Position numbers and translations under genes: made by a program
Shown: positions 23,901 through 35,000 of the stretch, in pieces
Layout: every line of letters begins with the position of its first letter
How positions within the stretch are numbered: position 1 is the stretch's first letter
Assembly (NCBI GenBank): GCA_030272155.1
Contig: CP126199.1
Span: 806,001 to 870,000 of the forward strand
Direction: 5' to 3'
DNA: 64,000 bases
DNA from: Tetradesmus obliquus
Lineage: Eukaryota; Chlorophyta; Chlorophyceae; Sphaeropleales; Scenedesmaceae
The notes under the pieces: generated by a model
The model's database searches: none
Seen by the model: the letters and a program-made list of their open reading frames with translations, nothing else
Told to the model about the DNA's origin: nothing

Positions 23901-25636
23901 AGGGTTGGTTACATTACACTTGGTGACTTTGTGGACTTTGTAAGTGCTACTGAGTCAGCACTGGAAAGCACAGCTGTGGCTATGTCGACTGTGCATGCTT
24001 ACAATCAATGTACAGTTCAGTATGGCGGCAGTTGCACCGCTACACGACAGAATCCCGGTCGCGCATACAAATGGTGGCAGGTGCTGGAGCGCCAGCTGTG
24101 TGACATGCCCTGCCAACTATTAACTATACGGCTGCGGCTGGTTGCGCTGCTGTCTGCAGATGTGCAGGCTGCTGCCTCTAGTGCTGGCAAGCGTGCGCGC
24201 GGCCAGCTGCAGCATGCAGGGGCTGCCATGCTGCAGCACGTGCCAGATACATGCCTGCAGGCACAGGTACGGCTGTTTCCACTCCCGTTCAATAATTCTC
24301 TCAACTCCCTACATGCATTTGTTTTGTGTGCACGCCAACAGTGGCCTACATACATTTGTTGTGTGTGCACGCCAACCCACGGTGGGTTGGCAAGTCTGCA
24401 GCAGTGCTGCGTTCAGCAGCCAAACATTGGTCTTGCACAGCGTCTTTGCATCCGCAACCGCTGCACCACGTATTTGTGCAAGCGCAAACAGCACACTTTC
24501 TGATGCATTATTTGAACAACACCAGCCATACCTGATCAAGACACTCTGCCCCACACTGCCTCTCATCCAAAAAGCATGACCTCCATCATGCAGCGCACCC
24601 AATCAACAGATGTGGCTAAACCTGCCAGCCACGCAGCGGTGCCAGTATGGCAGGGCGCACCGCTGCTGAGCCCCACGCTGCTCAGCCTGCTGCAATCACT
24701 GGCAGGTATGTTGTAACAATCAACTTCATGATGCAATGCCTGCAGGTGTGGCCCAATCATCATCTTCATGATGCAATGCCTGCAGGTGTGGCCCAATCAT
24801 CATCTTCATGATGCAATGCCTGCAGGTGTGGCCCAATCATCATCTTCATGATGCAATGCCTGCAGGTGTGGCCCAATCATCATCTTCATGATGCAATGCC
24901 TGCAGGTGTGGCCCAATCATCATCTTCACGATGCAATGCCTGCAGGTGTGGCCCAATCTGCCTGCCAGCACAGCAGCACCACCCTGGCGGGGCGCCCCCC
25001 TGCTCAGCCCCAAGCTGCTCAGCCTGCTTTGCTGATGAATTGGTGGTTTGTCGTTTAAAATGCCTGCAGATTTGGCCCGACTCGGCAGCCAGCACAACTG
25101 CACCAGGCTGGCAAGGTGCCCCCCTGCTGAGCCCTAAACTGATCAGCTTGCTGCGCAGCCTGGCCACACAACAGGCCGAAACAGATGGCGGCGGCAGCAG
25201 CAACGACTGGTGGAGCGCTATCCTCTTTGTGGAGACAAAGGTGGATGGATGCATGGCGCAGTGCTGGGATCATGTTTCAATGCTGACCCCGCAAACTACT
25301 GCACTAATGCAGCAGCTCTTGGCTGGTCCACAGTGAGCAGTGGTGGATCAGAGCTACAGCATGTTATGTTGCAGGCTCTGTACTAGTCGCTGGCGCACGT
25401 GCTTGCGCTGCTGGATAACGGCGCTGCTGCTGATGCTGCTGCATGCTGTTTCCAATGCTTTCTGCTGCCGCTGCTGCTGCTGCTGCTGCTGCAGCTGTCA
25501 GCGCTTGTGGTGTCTCAGCTGTTGCAGCGCTGCCCTGACATGGCCGCCAAGCTGCGTGCTGACTACCTGATTGGTGACACGGAGCCGGGCGGGCGCAGCA
25601 AGTGCCTCAGCATGGACACCAAGGTGGGCAGACATG

Positions 25637-25684
<48 letters not shown>

Positions 25685-28047
25685 GGACACTGAGGTAGGC
25701 GGGGACCTGGTGGCAGCAGCAGCAAGTGCCTCAGCATGGACACCAAGGTGGGCGGAGATGCGGCGGCGGCGGCGGCAGCAGCAGCAGCAGCAGCAGTAGC
25801 AGCAGCATAGACATGAAAGCGGAACATGCCCGCTTGCTTGGTTAGCAACGGCTGTTGGGCAGCTTAGCTGAAGTTCTGTGCATGTGGACGTCCATTCTTG
25901 CACGCTTTCATCCATTAATTGCACATTGTTGCTACTGTGGTGCTACCGCGCGCCCAAATGTGATGGGCCATTTCATCTAAATCTTTACTGTATTTTGCAT
26001 GCACCATTTTGCAACTGCTGCTGCCGCCACAGGCCCAGGCGCGTGTTGTTGACCGCTTCCGCCGTGGTGAGCTCAACCTGCTGGTGGCTACAAACATCGG
26101 CAGTGAGGGCATGGACTTCAAGCAGTGCGCAGCAGTGGTGGCTTTTGAGCCGCCCCCCGACCTCACCAGCTACATCCAGGTGGGTTCCAAGGCATACCCA
26201 CTTGCGCAATGGTTGTTGACAGAGAGTCTGCAACTGGATGTATGTCAGCAACTTAGCGACCACCTCTGTGTTGTGTGTGGACTTCAATCAGTGCGCGGCA
26301 GCGGCGGCGTTTCAGCCCGACTTCACCAGCTACATCCAGGTAAGAGGAAGGGTGGGGGTGGGCGGGATTTTTAGGCGGCGTGCTGTGTGCAACAGTTTTG
26401 CATGTGTAGAGTTCCTGTTAGTGGCCAGCTGAAGGTGCTCAAGTTCTGAAAAGCATGTGTGGTGCTTTTGCGGACTGTGACGGTATACCACACATCGAGT
26501 TCGACCAGGCAGCGAGGGCATGGACTTCCAGCAGTGTGCGGCGGTGGTGGCTTTTGAGCCGCCACCAGACCTCACCAGCTACATCTACGTTGGGCTGGGG
26601 GCGGGGTGTTTTGCCCTCCGACAACTGTAGCTGTTTGAACTTGCTGCTAGTGACGACCTGGAGTATGATTTGTTGGATTCTAGCTGCGGCCTTGCTGCTG
26701 CAGGAAGTGTTCAGAGAAAGTACCCGGCACGCATGTAATGCTTACTCGTCCAGGAGGCGGACACCCAGCTACAGCCATTACAGCATGTGCTGGCTGCTAG
26801 CAATGTGCATCAATGTACCTGAAGCGTCCCATGCATATGCACGCGCTGCTTGCTGTGTATGCAGGCCAGGGGCAGGGCGTGAAAGCAGGGCAGCCAGTAC
26901 TGCTGGCTGGTGCCCCGCAGCGGTGCTGCAGCCACGACGCTCGTGGGCAAGCAGCGCAAGCTTATCAGGTGAGAGTCCAACGATGCCTGGTAACACGTGT
27001 TAAAATGTCCCTGGGATGATGCTAGAATTTGTCGTATCTGTTGAAAAACAACTACAGTTGCCAATTGTTTGTGAGCAGCAGCTCAGCGTTTGCCCGACAC
27101 CCCAAGCTGCAGCTGTGACACACACAGCTTGATGCATGCATGTGCGCATCTGCACGTCCATTGCTGGGTCCCATCGCATTTGCATTCATACGATACGTTT
27201 TTGGAAAGATTGGTTATGGTAACAACAAGGCTCCCGATGCGTTTTTCTACAAGACTAGGTGTGTGCACTGATGTTTGCACTGATGTATATGTTGGTGTCT
27301 GCCGTCTGCACTGCCTGTCGTGCTGCAGTGACGCCCAGCTGCAAGACGACCTGGTCCGCGAAACCTCCGCAGCAACACGCCAGCTGCTGCAGCAGCACCA
27401 CAGCAGCAGCAGCAACCCAGCAGCAGCAGGCCGGCAGTCTGGCTTCAAAGGCTCTGCAGCACTGCCGCACAATGCAGCCCACCTGCTGATGCCAAAAGGG
27501 GGCATTGCTACGCTGCGGCTGGCGCAGCCGCTGCTGATAGGCTTCTGCACCAAGCTGGACTGGGATGGCAGGTGAGCTTAACCAGCAGGCAATGCTGCAT
27601 CACTGAGACAATCAGTGACAGCTGAAGTCTAGGTGGTTTTCCAGAAGGCTGGCTGTCAGAAGGTAGCAAACTGTGTTTCCTTGCAGCCACCTGCAGCTCC
27701 AGACAAACAGGTTGAGCACAACACGCGCACTGTGCGGCGCACTTGCAGCAAATATAGCAGCATCTGTTTAGTGTGCTATGTTTTGCTAGTGCCCCTGCTG
27801 CGGCTGCTGCTGCTGCTGCTGCTGCTGCAGGGCCAAGCCCCCGCAGGCCTTCTACCGCACTGTGCAGCTGCCAGAGGGCCAACACACCACCGTGTACCTG
27901 CCCAGCAGCAGCGGCATACAGCAGCCAGTTGCCACAGCCCCTTGCTGCAGCACCGCCAAGGCCTCCAAGAATGCAGCTGCGCTGCAGGCCTTGAGAGAGC
28001 TGAGGGAAACAGGAAGGCTGGACGACTGGCTGCAGCCAAAGAAATGA
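18321..28047 (+). CDS. Dicer-like helicase with dimerization domain, no RNase III; in-frame TGA
   Basis: Seventeen exons agree in phase: 18321-18524, 18671-18692, 19164-19294, 19510-19604, 19899-19983, 20961-21265, 21495-21644, 22045-22198, 22455-22735, 23512-23762, 24160-24266, 25070-25240, 25495-25623, 26033-26179, 26865-26968, 27329-27571, 27831-28047 (931 codons). Seen: LPTGSGKT (residues 73-80), LAPTNPLVAQ, VMTPDVLLH, IDEAHH (188-193), LGFTASP, FVETK, VATNIGSEGMDF, and at about 860-931 a Dicer dimerization (DUF283-like) block with SKNAAALQALRELRETGRLDDWLQPK. The gene stops right there; a duplicate of the last exon end also stops at the same point. No PAZ or RNase III domain is visible downstream. 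Codon 750 in motif VI (ARGRA then TGA, 26880-26882) is a stop in the expected frame. Either the gene is decaying or an in-frame acceptor at 26888 skips it. The role in small-RNA processing is inferred from the domains. Confidence 0.8.
20055..20290 (+). repeat. Three copies of the end of Dicer-like exon 5
   Basis: The exon 5 3' end (LLHLLAHGSI, near 19948-19983) recurs at 20055-20107, 20136-20176 and 20253-20290. The first copy has both a good acceptor (tcccag) and a GTGAGC donor in phase 0. It could be used as a 45-nt alternative exon. Confidence 0.8.
20426..21015 (+). repeat. Tandem amplification of the DEAH-box exon start, six copies
   Basis: A unit of about 93-122 bases, made of a CTG tract, CAG acceptor and the first ~54 nt of exon 6, is repeated with exon starts at 20426, 20548, 20641, 20745, 20862 and 20961. 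Only the last runs on into the rest of the exon. Copies 2 and 3 have lost the motif (NEVHH, DMAHH); copies 1, 4, 5 and 6 keep DEAHH. All six keep a CAG acceptor; the first five have no obvious donor. Confidence 0.9.
21623..22325 (+). repeat. Duplicated donors of Dicer-like exons 7 and 8
   Basis: The exon 7 donor block (21623-21660) recurs at 21753-21790 with the donor changed from GTGAGT to GTGAAT. The exon 8 donor block (22165-22210) recurs at 22283-22325, still with GT after acaagcag. Confidence 0.75.
23188..23910 (+). repeat. Duplicated edges of Dicer-like exon 10
   Basis: The exon 10 start (23512, FHLKSVYDWL) is preceded by copies beginning at 23188 and 23390, each after an intact CAG. 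The exon 10 donor block (23716-23790, LLMPDADRNALL) recurs at 23834-23910 with a good GTGCGG donor. Confidence 0.85.
24606..25069 (+). repeat. 40-bp minisatellite carrying splice acceptors, with flanking exon 12 copies
   Basis: Five units of exactly 40 bases start at 24741, 24781, 24821, 24861 and 24901, plus a partial at 24941. Each contains tgcctgcaggtgtggccc, the counterpart of the exon 12 acceptor tgcctgcag/atttggccc at 25070. Larger decayed copies of the exon 12 start flank the array at 24606-24712 and 24936-25030. There are no unique spacers, so this is not a CRISPR array. Confidence 0.9.
25600..26590 (+). repeat. Duplicated donors of Dicer-like exons 13 and 14
   Basis: The exon 13 end (SMDTK/GTGGGC at 25606-25636) recurs near 25680-25712 and 25727-25760, with CAG runs between. 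The exon 14 end (DFKQCAAVVAFEPPPDLTSYIQ region, to 26179) recurs at about 26280-26350 (with GTAAGA) and 26507-26590 (donor lost). Confidence 0.85.
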
Positions 28048-28092
28048 CGTGTCTGCAAGGTGATTTGTGACGCCCCACTGTTGCCGTCACTG

Positions 28093-28182
28093 CCAAGGCC
28101 TCCAAGAATGCTGCAGCTGGAGGCCTTGAGAGAGCTGAGGGAAGCAGGAAGGCTGGACGACCCGTTGCAGCCAAAGAAATAA
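28093..28182 (+). repeat. Duplicate of the Dicer-like last exon end
   Basis: It repeats the last ~90 nt of exon 17 (27958-28047). It reads LRELREAGRLDDPLQPKK followed by TAA (the gene has TGA). The stop after PKK is thus present in both copies. Confidence 0.9.
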
Positions 28183-28439
28183 GGGCATGAAAAATTGTTT
28201 GTCACACGCCATTGTGCCAGCACTGCAAGCATGATGGAGTAGTGCTCCCTCCCCTTTCCCCTCCTCCTGTTCTTTCAGCCACTCTTGTGGGTGCGGGGCC
28301 GATGGCGACGTTGCGCAGCAATACACACCATAGCATGGTTAAAAAGGTGACATGATTATCCCTATTCCAGAGGGAGAGGGGGGAGGGGCAGTGGGCGCCA
28401 TAGCGACAGCGACCTGGACCTCGGCAACACAGCGCGGCA

Positions 28440-28543
28440 CGCCGCGGTGTGGCGGCGCTGCGGGCGGGGTACTACGCGGATGCAGCGGCAGGCAAGGCTT
28501 TTGTGGTGGTGCAAGCACTGGGCACTGTCTGAGCAACGCAGCC

Positions 28544-28578
<35 letters not shown>

Positions 28579-29787
28579 AGCAAGGCGGGGAGCAGCAGGT
28601 TGGGTAGGCCTGGGCAAGGCTGTTGTGGTGTGAAGGCTGGGGCTGGCTGAGGGCCTGGGGCTGGACCCTGCAGCGCTGCAGCAGGAAGTACAGCAGCTGT
28701 ATGTGCGGCTGCAGCAGCTGGACCCGCTGCGGGCTGGGTACTATGCGGATGCAGCTGCTGGCAAGGCGTTTGTGGTGGTGCAAGCGCTTGGCACTGTCTG
28801 AGCAGCGTAGCAGCAGCAGCAACGGCAGCAGCAGCAGCAAAGCTAGGAGCAGCAGCTGGAGGCGGCCTTGGCACTGTTTGAAGAGCGTGGCAGCAGCAAC
28901 AGGAGCAGCAGCACAAGCAGAAGCAGGTGCAGCAGCAAGGAGGGGAGCCGTAGCCGGCAGCGGTTGAAAGGAGCCGGGGCCTGGGCTGTGGCGTGGGCAA
29001 GGCTTGTGTGGTGGTGCAGGCGCTGGGCACTGTCTGAGCAGCGTAGCAGCAGCAGCAGCAACAGCAGCAGCGTGGCAGGGCGCTTTCAGCAGCAGCTGCA
29101 GGACGCATCACCTGGGCCGTGGCCTGGCAAAGGCTTCTGTGGTGGTGCAAGCTCTACACAGCCAGCTGGGCACTGTCTGAGCAGCATGGCAAGTGGGCTC
29201 AGAGAGGCTCTGCCTCTGAGGCTGGCTGAGGGCCTGGGGCTGGACCCTGCAGCGCTGCAGCAGGAGGTGGGCCAGCTGTATGTGCGACTGCAGCAGCTGG
29301 ACCCGCTGCGGGCAGGGTACTATGCGGATGCAGCAGCAGGCAAGGCTTTCGTAGTGGTGCAGGCGCTGGGCACTGTCTGAGCAACGCAGCCGCAGCAGCA
29401 GTAGCAGCAGCGCTGCTGCTAGCAGCAGCAAGGCGGGGAGCAGCAGGTTGGGTAGGCTTGGGGCGAGGTTCTTATGGTGGTGCAGGCTGGGGCTGGCTGA
29501 GGGGCTGGGGCTTGATCATGCAGACCGCAGCAGCAGGTACAGCAGCTGCATGTGCGGCTGCAGCAGCTAGACCCGCTGCGGGCTGGGTACTATGCAGATG
29601 CAGCAGCAGGCAAAGCGTTTGTGGTGGTGCAAGCACTGGGCACTGTGTGAGCAGTGCAGCAGCAGCGGCCGCGGCAGTAGGGTGAAGAGCAGCAGCTGGA
29701 GGAAGGCAGGGCCTGAGCAAGGCGTCTGTGGTTGTGCAACAGCAGGTGTTGGGCACTGTTTGAGCAGCGAAGCATCATCAACATTAT

Positions 29788-29823
<36 letters not shown>

Positions 29824-29930
29824 GTTGGGGGACAGCAGCTGGAGGCGCCCTGGGCTTGGTCTTGAGCTTGGGCCGTGCTTTGTTGGTGATGCGCACCACG
29901 TACATGCGCTGGGCACTTTCTGAGCAGAGG
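28440..29930 (+). repeat. Tandem array of RABGGTA last-exon copies
   Basis: At least five clear and several shorter copies of the final RABGGTA exon lie on the plus strand, separated by CAG runs. Clear copies: 28458-28535, 28641-28803, 29206-29383, 29484-29652, and shorter tails at 28980-29040, 29110-29185, 29705-29765 and 29858-29925. The best encodes LAEGLGLDPAALQQEV, LYVRLQQLDPLRAGYYADAA and VVVQALGTV followed by TGA. The source gene is 21-25 kb away on the other strand. No other RabGGTase exon was seen here. Confidence 0.85.
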
Positions 29931-31059
29931 GTTTCAGCAGGTGGGCACAGCGAGGCTCTGCTGTACCGAATTCTTGCGGTATATGTCACTGTACATGTGG
30001 CTGTCACGCGCTTGAATGCTAAGCCTGTTACCAAATGTTACAAACATAGTTCAGCGTACGTCTAGGTGGGCTTGTGCAGTCGCCCACTCTGGGGCTGGCC
30101 AGTGGCGGGCAGGTCCAAGCTGTCAGGTGCAAGCTTGCCTGCATGATATGCCTGCCACTGGCTCAGCAGTGCTGAAATTGCACCTTCAAGTGATAATGTA
30201 CAATGCAATGGCTAACTGTGTTTTGTTGCCATGCGTCGCGCGGGTGGCAATTGCAAGAAACATGCCACACAACAAGGCGCAAGTTTTTGGTTAGGGCCAA
30301 CACACACAACATGCTGCATCATATGATATAACATCACATCACATCCATCAGCATGTCCTCTTCAGCGCACATCATGCTGTAATTGTAGCAGTTCACACTA
30401 TCAAGCATACTGTGAGGTCTGCTCAGCATCAGTGTAGTAAACAACTGTAAGCAGCTTGGCTCTCTGCCCGCTGACACAACGGTAAGTTAAGTCACATGAA
30501 AGTGTTCCACAAATGCGCACAAAAATCAGCGAGCAGACCCAGCGTCTACACGCAGACAGGCAAATGCAGACAAAGCCGCCAAGCATGACAACATCATACC
30601 GGGCATATTTTATAGCCAAGGGCGCAACACAAACAGCAGACACAACCCAAACAGGAATAAGTATTGCATACATGCAGATGCGTCACAGAAATGGTAACAG
30701 CACTGAACCCTACCCGAGCTCCTCCTCAAACCACATCAGCGACATAAAACACCCCACAGCGTGCAAGTGCAAGTATGCCTTCAACAACAAGTCCATGTGT
30801 GCATGCAGCATTGGTGCAGTGGTGTATTGCTGCCACCAGTAAGAGAACTTCCCAGAAGTGAGAAGACACCAACTCTATAGAGCCTTTGCGCCAGCGTTCG
30901 CCATCCTACACATGTGGGTTGTGCTTGGCAGCACCACACAAGGACTATCAAGGTTGTTGACAACGTTGTTACATACCGCCGCAACGTGGAAACCTGTCGT
31001 TATTACCAGGTTGCCACCAAGTCACCAAAACAAAACCGCATGTCCACCCACCAAGGAGC
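29931..31059. other. Stretch without recognised gene
   Basis: AT-richer than its surroundings, without triplet runs. No convincing exon was found; it could be the 3' side or a long intron of the secreted-protein gene on the minus strand. Confidence 0.35.
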
Positions 31060-31760
31060 CAAGCAAGGCTCATAGGGTCCACAAAATGTCCAAAAAACAA
31101 GGAGCTGTACAGAGCCAAAATGGCTCATGTGATCCATCGCATCCGTTGACAAACATAGCAACCTTAGCAGATTGAAGCTCAAGCAAGATCTGGATCCAAT
31201 CAATCACAAACACCACACACGGTGCTAACCGGCATCCCGGATGCAGTGGCACTGCCACCACCATCAGCACCAACACTGTGCTAAGCGGCATCCTGTACCA
31301 ACACCAGAGTCCTAGCGGGGCAACATGCCCACTCACAATCGCAGTCAAATAACGGCTCATCTGGTCCAGCAAGCTGGACAAAAGTAGCAACCTTAGCAGA
31401 CTAAAATTGGCAGATCCCGGAGCAAAATTATAGCAAACAGCACACACCGTGCCAAGCGGCATCCACCACAACCATCACCAGCACCAGCACTGTGCTAAGC
31501 GGCACCCTGTGCCAATAGCATACTCCTAGGCGGGCAACATGCCCACCGTGAGTCACAATCGCAGCCACAATGGCGCATCTGTTTCAGCAGATCCGGTGAC
31601 AAAACCACCAACCTCAGCTGGCTGAAGTAAAGCAAAATCCGCGTCGAATCAAACACAAACAGCACACACTGTGCTCAGCAGCACGCATTGAAACCCTCTT
31701 GTGCACCAGCACTGTGCTAAGCGGCGTCCTGCACCAACAGCAGAGTGCTAGATGGGCAAC
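31060..31760. repeat. Diverged tandem repeat, period about 220-230 bases
   Basis: Three copies of a block share cacacNgtgctaag and a following ggcatcc at 31216, 31444 and 31664. Other shared parts are tgtgctaagcggc, aacatgccca and tcacaatcgcag. It is not coding in any frame. Confidence 0.75.
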
Positions 31761-32023
31761 ACACACAGCAACAGGGACGAACAGCGCTCACAAGTGAGCA
31801 AATATGCCTTCAGCAAGCAGAAGATGTGAGCACGCAGGTGATGTTGCTGCCCCCATGCACATACAACACTAGCATCGGTACCGCCAAGACAGCATCTATG
31901 CAGGTGACCAAATAGACTGCGATTTCATGGTACTACTAGTAGTAGTACTTCCTGTGCAAACGCTGATGCAGGTCACCAAGTTGGAACCCTACTCCGCAGG
32001 ATCCTCCGGTGGGCATACATCAC

Positions 32024-35000
32024 CTGCGCAGATCACCAGCCACACAATCGCTGACCTGATCTCACGTTCTGGATCCTGGGCCTCCCATATGAACTCGTCT
32101 TTACCAATGAAGCCAGTGGTGAAGGCGGTGTAGTGCCAGACGCCTGGATCACCTTGTACGAGCCTGCCGTTTGTGGGATGAGTGGGAACGGTGATGATCA
32201 GCGGGTCGCCATCTGGGTCACTGGCAAGGTCGTTCAGATTGATGGGGAAGGGGTGTGCCCGCATGGATGGTGTAGCGAGCTGGTGTGAGTACAGGGCCAC
32301 GGTTGGCTGTACATGTACATGTACATGGCAGCAGGTTGCAGCATGAAGAACGGGTTCATGAGCATGGCATGCAATTCAGTTGTCATGTTAAGAACAGTGG
32401 TCAAAGCACTGCTTTGGCTCTGAGAGTCATGCTGCTGAGGCCTGGTTTAGAAAAATAACATTGTCACCCACACACATTGCTAGGTCATATTCTTCTGTTG
32501 CCGCTGCTGCACTTACACACATCTGTCCTGCCGCAAGACAAGTAACATGTTTGGGCACAAGAGATACAGAAGAATGTTATCACTGATGTCTTACTCGATG
32601 AGGCTGTGTATTTGCACCGTGCCTAGTGCAAGCATCTACATCCCTGCTGATTGTTGCAGGATGCTTGGTAATGCACTTGTACAGGAGGTGCACAGTCTAA
32701 GGATTGGGATGCGCTTCCGCCACTACGCACTTGAGGCAAGCACAGTTTCTCACCAACATCTCGCAGCATAACATAAGGTCACACATCACTTGAGTGATGA
32801 TGGGCGGTCTGCACTATCAGCACCGAGTGTACAGCAGGACATGTACATGCATGTACGTACTTGATATGACATACAGGGTCACAGTAGCAGAGGGGCTGCT
32901 GGCTTGGTGTTCGTCTGTCACTCTGTAAGTGAAAGAGTCAGGGCCAGGGTAGCCGTCGTTGGGTGTGTACGTAAACACGCCTGATCCTGGCGGAGTTTCT
33001 GCGAGTGCGCCATTGGTGGGGTTGGTTTCAATAGTGACGGTCAGCGTGTCGCCGTCTTGGTCCCTGGCATACCGCAACGGTTCGATGACGGCAGTGGCGC
33101 CTTCATCAACAGAGATCGCAATGTCATAAGCTGCTGCGGGTGGATGGTTTACTGTACATTGCAGCAGGTTGCAGCAGAAAACAACACAGCGCAAAATGTC
33201 ACTGAGATCAGAAAACAAACAAACATGCTGAATTAGCAATCTGAAAGTTTTCAGATGGCGCAAAATGACAGATCAGGCATGGCTGCCTTCTAGATTTTGT
33301 TGATAACATGCGTTGCAGGGATCGTTGTCCTCGGTGGTCCCTGCACGATTTGGGCATGCAGTCATACTATTTTTGGTGTGATCAGTAGCTCAGATGGTTT
33401 CATAGCATGCGCAGCAAACAGTCAAGGTTCAGCCCTGCAGCGTGGCACACAATTGGCATTGCAATTCGTACGGCCATGGGCCGGGCCCATGCAGTGCATG
33501 TGCAAGATGCCATTTTCATTGAATGGACAACAGCTGCTTGCTGACGGTGCAATTTTATCAAGTTGTCGCGTAAGTTGATGGTTAGTGTGTAGCAGCTGCA
33601 GGGCGGTGGTCACATATTTGTGCTGCTAGCCAACTCGTTCATGCACCAGTCCGCAAAGAGATGAGTGCACATACGAGTTATGTATCATATACTGCTAGGT
33701 ATGCCTTCCAGAACTTCTGAGGTACAGAGCTGGCAAGATGTATCACTGACTCTTGCTGCAAGTCTGTGCAGGCCTATCGCACACCTTCTTGGATGTCCAG
33801 TGTCACCTTCGCAGAGGTGCTGGCGTGTTTTGGATCTGTGGCTTTGTAGACAAACGAATCTGGACCATGGTAGCCGTCTTGAGGGGTGTACGTCAGCAAG
33901 CCTGATCCAGGTGTTTTCGTTTCCAGCCTGCCGTATGTGGGCGCTGTGTCAATGGTGAAGGTCAGTGCCTTGCCTTCTGGGTCAGAAGCATGTTTCAGCA
34001 GATTGATGCTAACAGCCTGCTTTACTGTAGTGGAGTAAAAGGCATCACTGGCTGTAGGGGCACGATTACCTGCAAGATTGCAACAGGTGGAAGCAGAAAC
34101 AAAGCGCCAGAAGTACGGCAGGGTCAGGATTATGGACTGGAGCTGTTATGTTGATAGTTATTTTTAGCATGAACTTGCGCCGGATCAGGCGTTGGATTTC
34201 AAGCATGCATGTCACCATCCACATACCTCAGCCCAAGTGCACGCTACGTGCTTCAAGGACGAGCAAGAAACCAAGTTGCAGGTTTGTGCATGCAATGAAC
34301 GGTGGCTTTGCAAACTTGTTGTTCTTCGATGTTGTTCTTCGATGTTGAGCGATGTGGGCTATGCTGGCCAGATGTAAGGAGCATGGCATTCGCAGTTTGT
34401 CAATGCAGGTGCAGCTCTTCGACTCTCTTGTGTCTCCAATTCTGTGTTACTGTTCCGAAGTGTGGGGTCCAGCCCTGCTCAGCCAGGCGGGCTCGGGTGC
34501 TGCTTTGGTCGGCAAGTTGCAGAACAATGTCATCAGCAGGGTGCAGTTCACGTTTCTGCGTACACTTGCAGGACGAGTCCGCAAGTCCACTGCTCGCTTG
34601 CTTCTGTCAAGAGAATTTGGGGCCCAGCCTGTAACGATACCCCAAAAGGCGATGCCTCTGAGCCTCGATTCCGGCCTATAGACCTCGTCACGTTACATAC
34701 CTCCCCCTCGAGGTAGCGTGATGTCCTCATCCGCGAACCGAGCTCAGTGGGGTTCGAGCACAGGACCTTCCTCACCGCAGCCCGGCACTCTACCGACTCG
34801 GCTACGGAATCCTTTCCAACCCGATCAGCTACCAATGTAACGATACCCCAAAAGGCGATGCCTCTGAGCCTCGATTCCGGCCTATAGACCTCGTCACGTT
34901 ACACAGCCTTTGGACAGCTGGCGGGCTCTCTCTCTTGGCGGTTTATGGGGAGGTAGGGGCTGCAAGATGCCTCTGGAGTATTACTTTGGTTGCATCTTGT

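Noticed and set aside
24741-24960. CRISPR array (regular 40-bp repeats)
   Set aside because: Units are contiguous with no spacers, and the setting is an intron of a eukaryotic gene.
28440-29930. A complete second RabGGTase-alpha gene
   Set aside because: Only the last exon is represented, many times, and none of the WNYR or WHYR repeat exons is present.
28048-31000. PAZ or RNase III exons of the Dicer-like gene
   Set aside because: I looked on the plus strand for the RNase III signature (ERLEFLGD-like) and found only RABGGTA exon copies and non-coding sequence.
34739-34806. Functional tRNA gene
   Set aside because: A and B box-like words are present, but the acceptor and anticodon stems do not pair; it is part of the TRIM interior.
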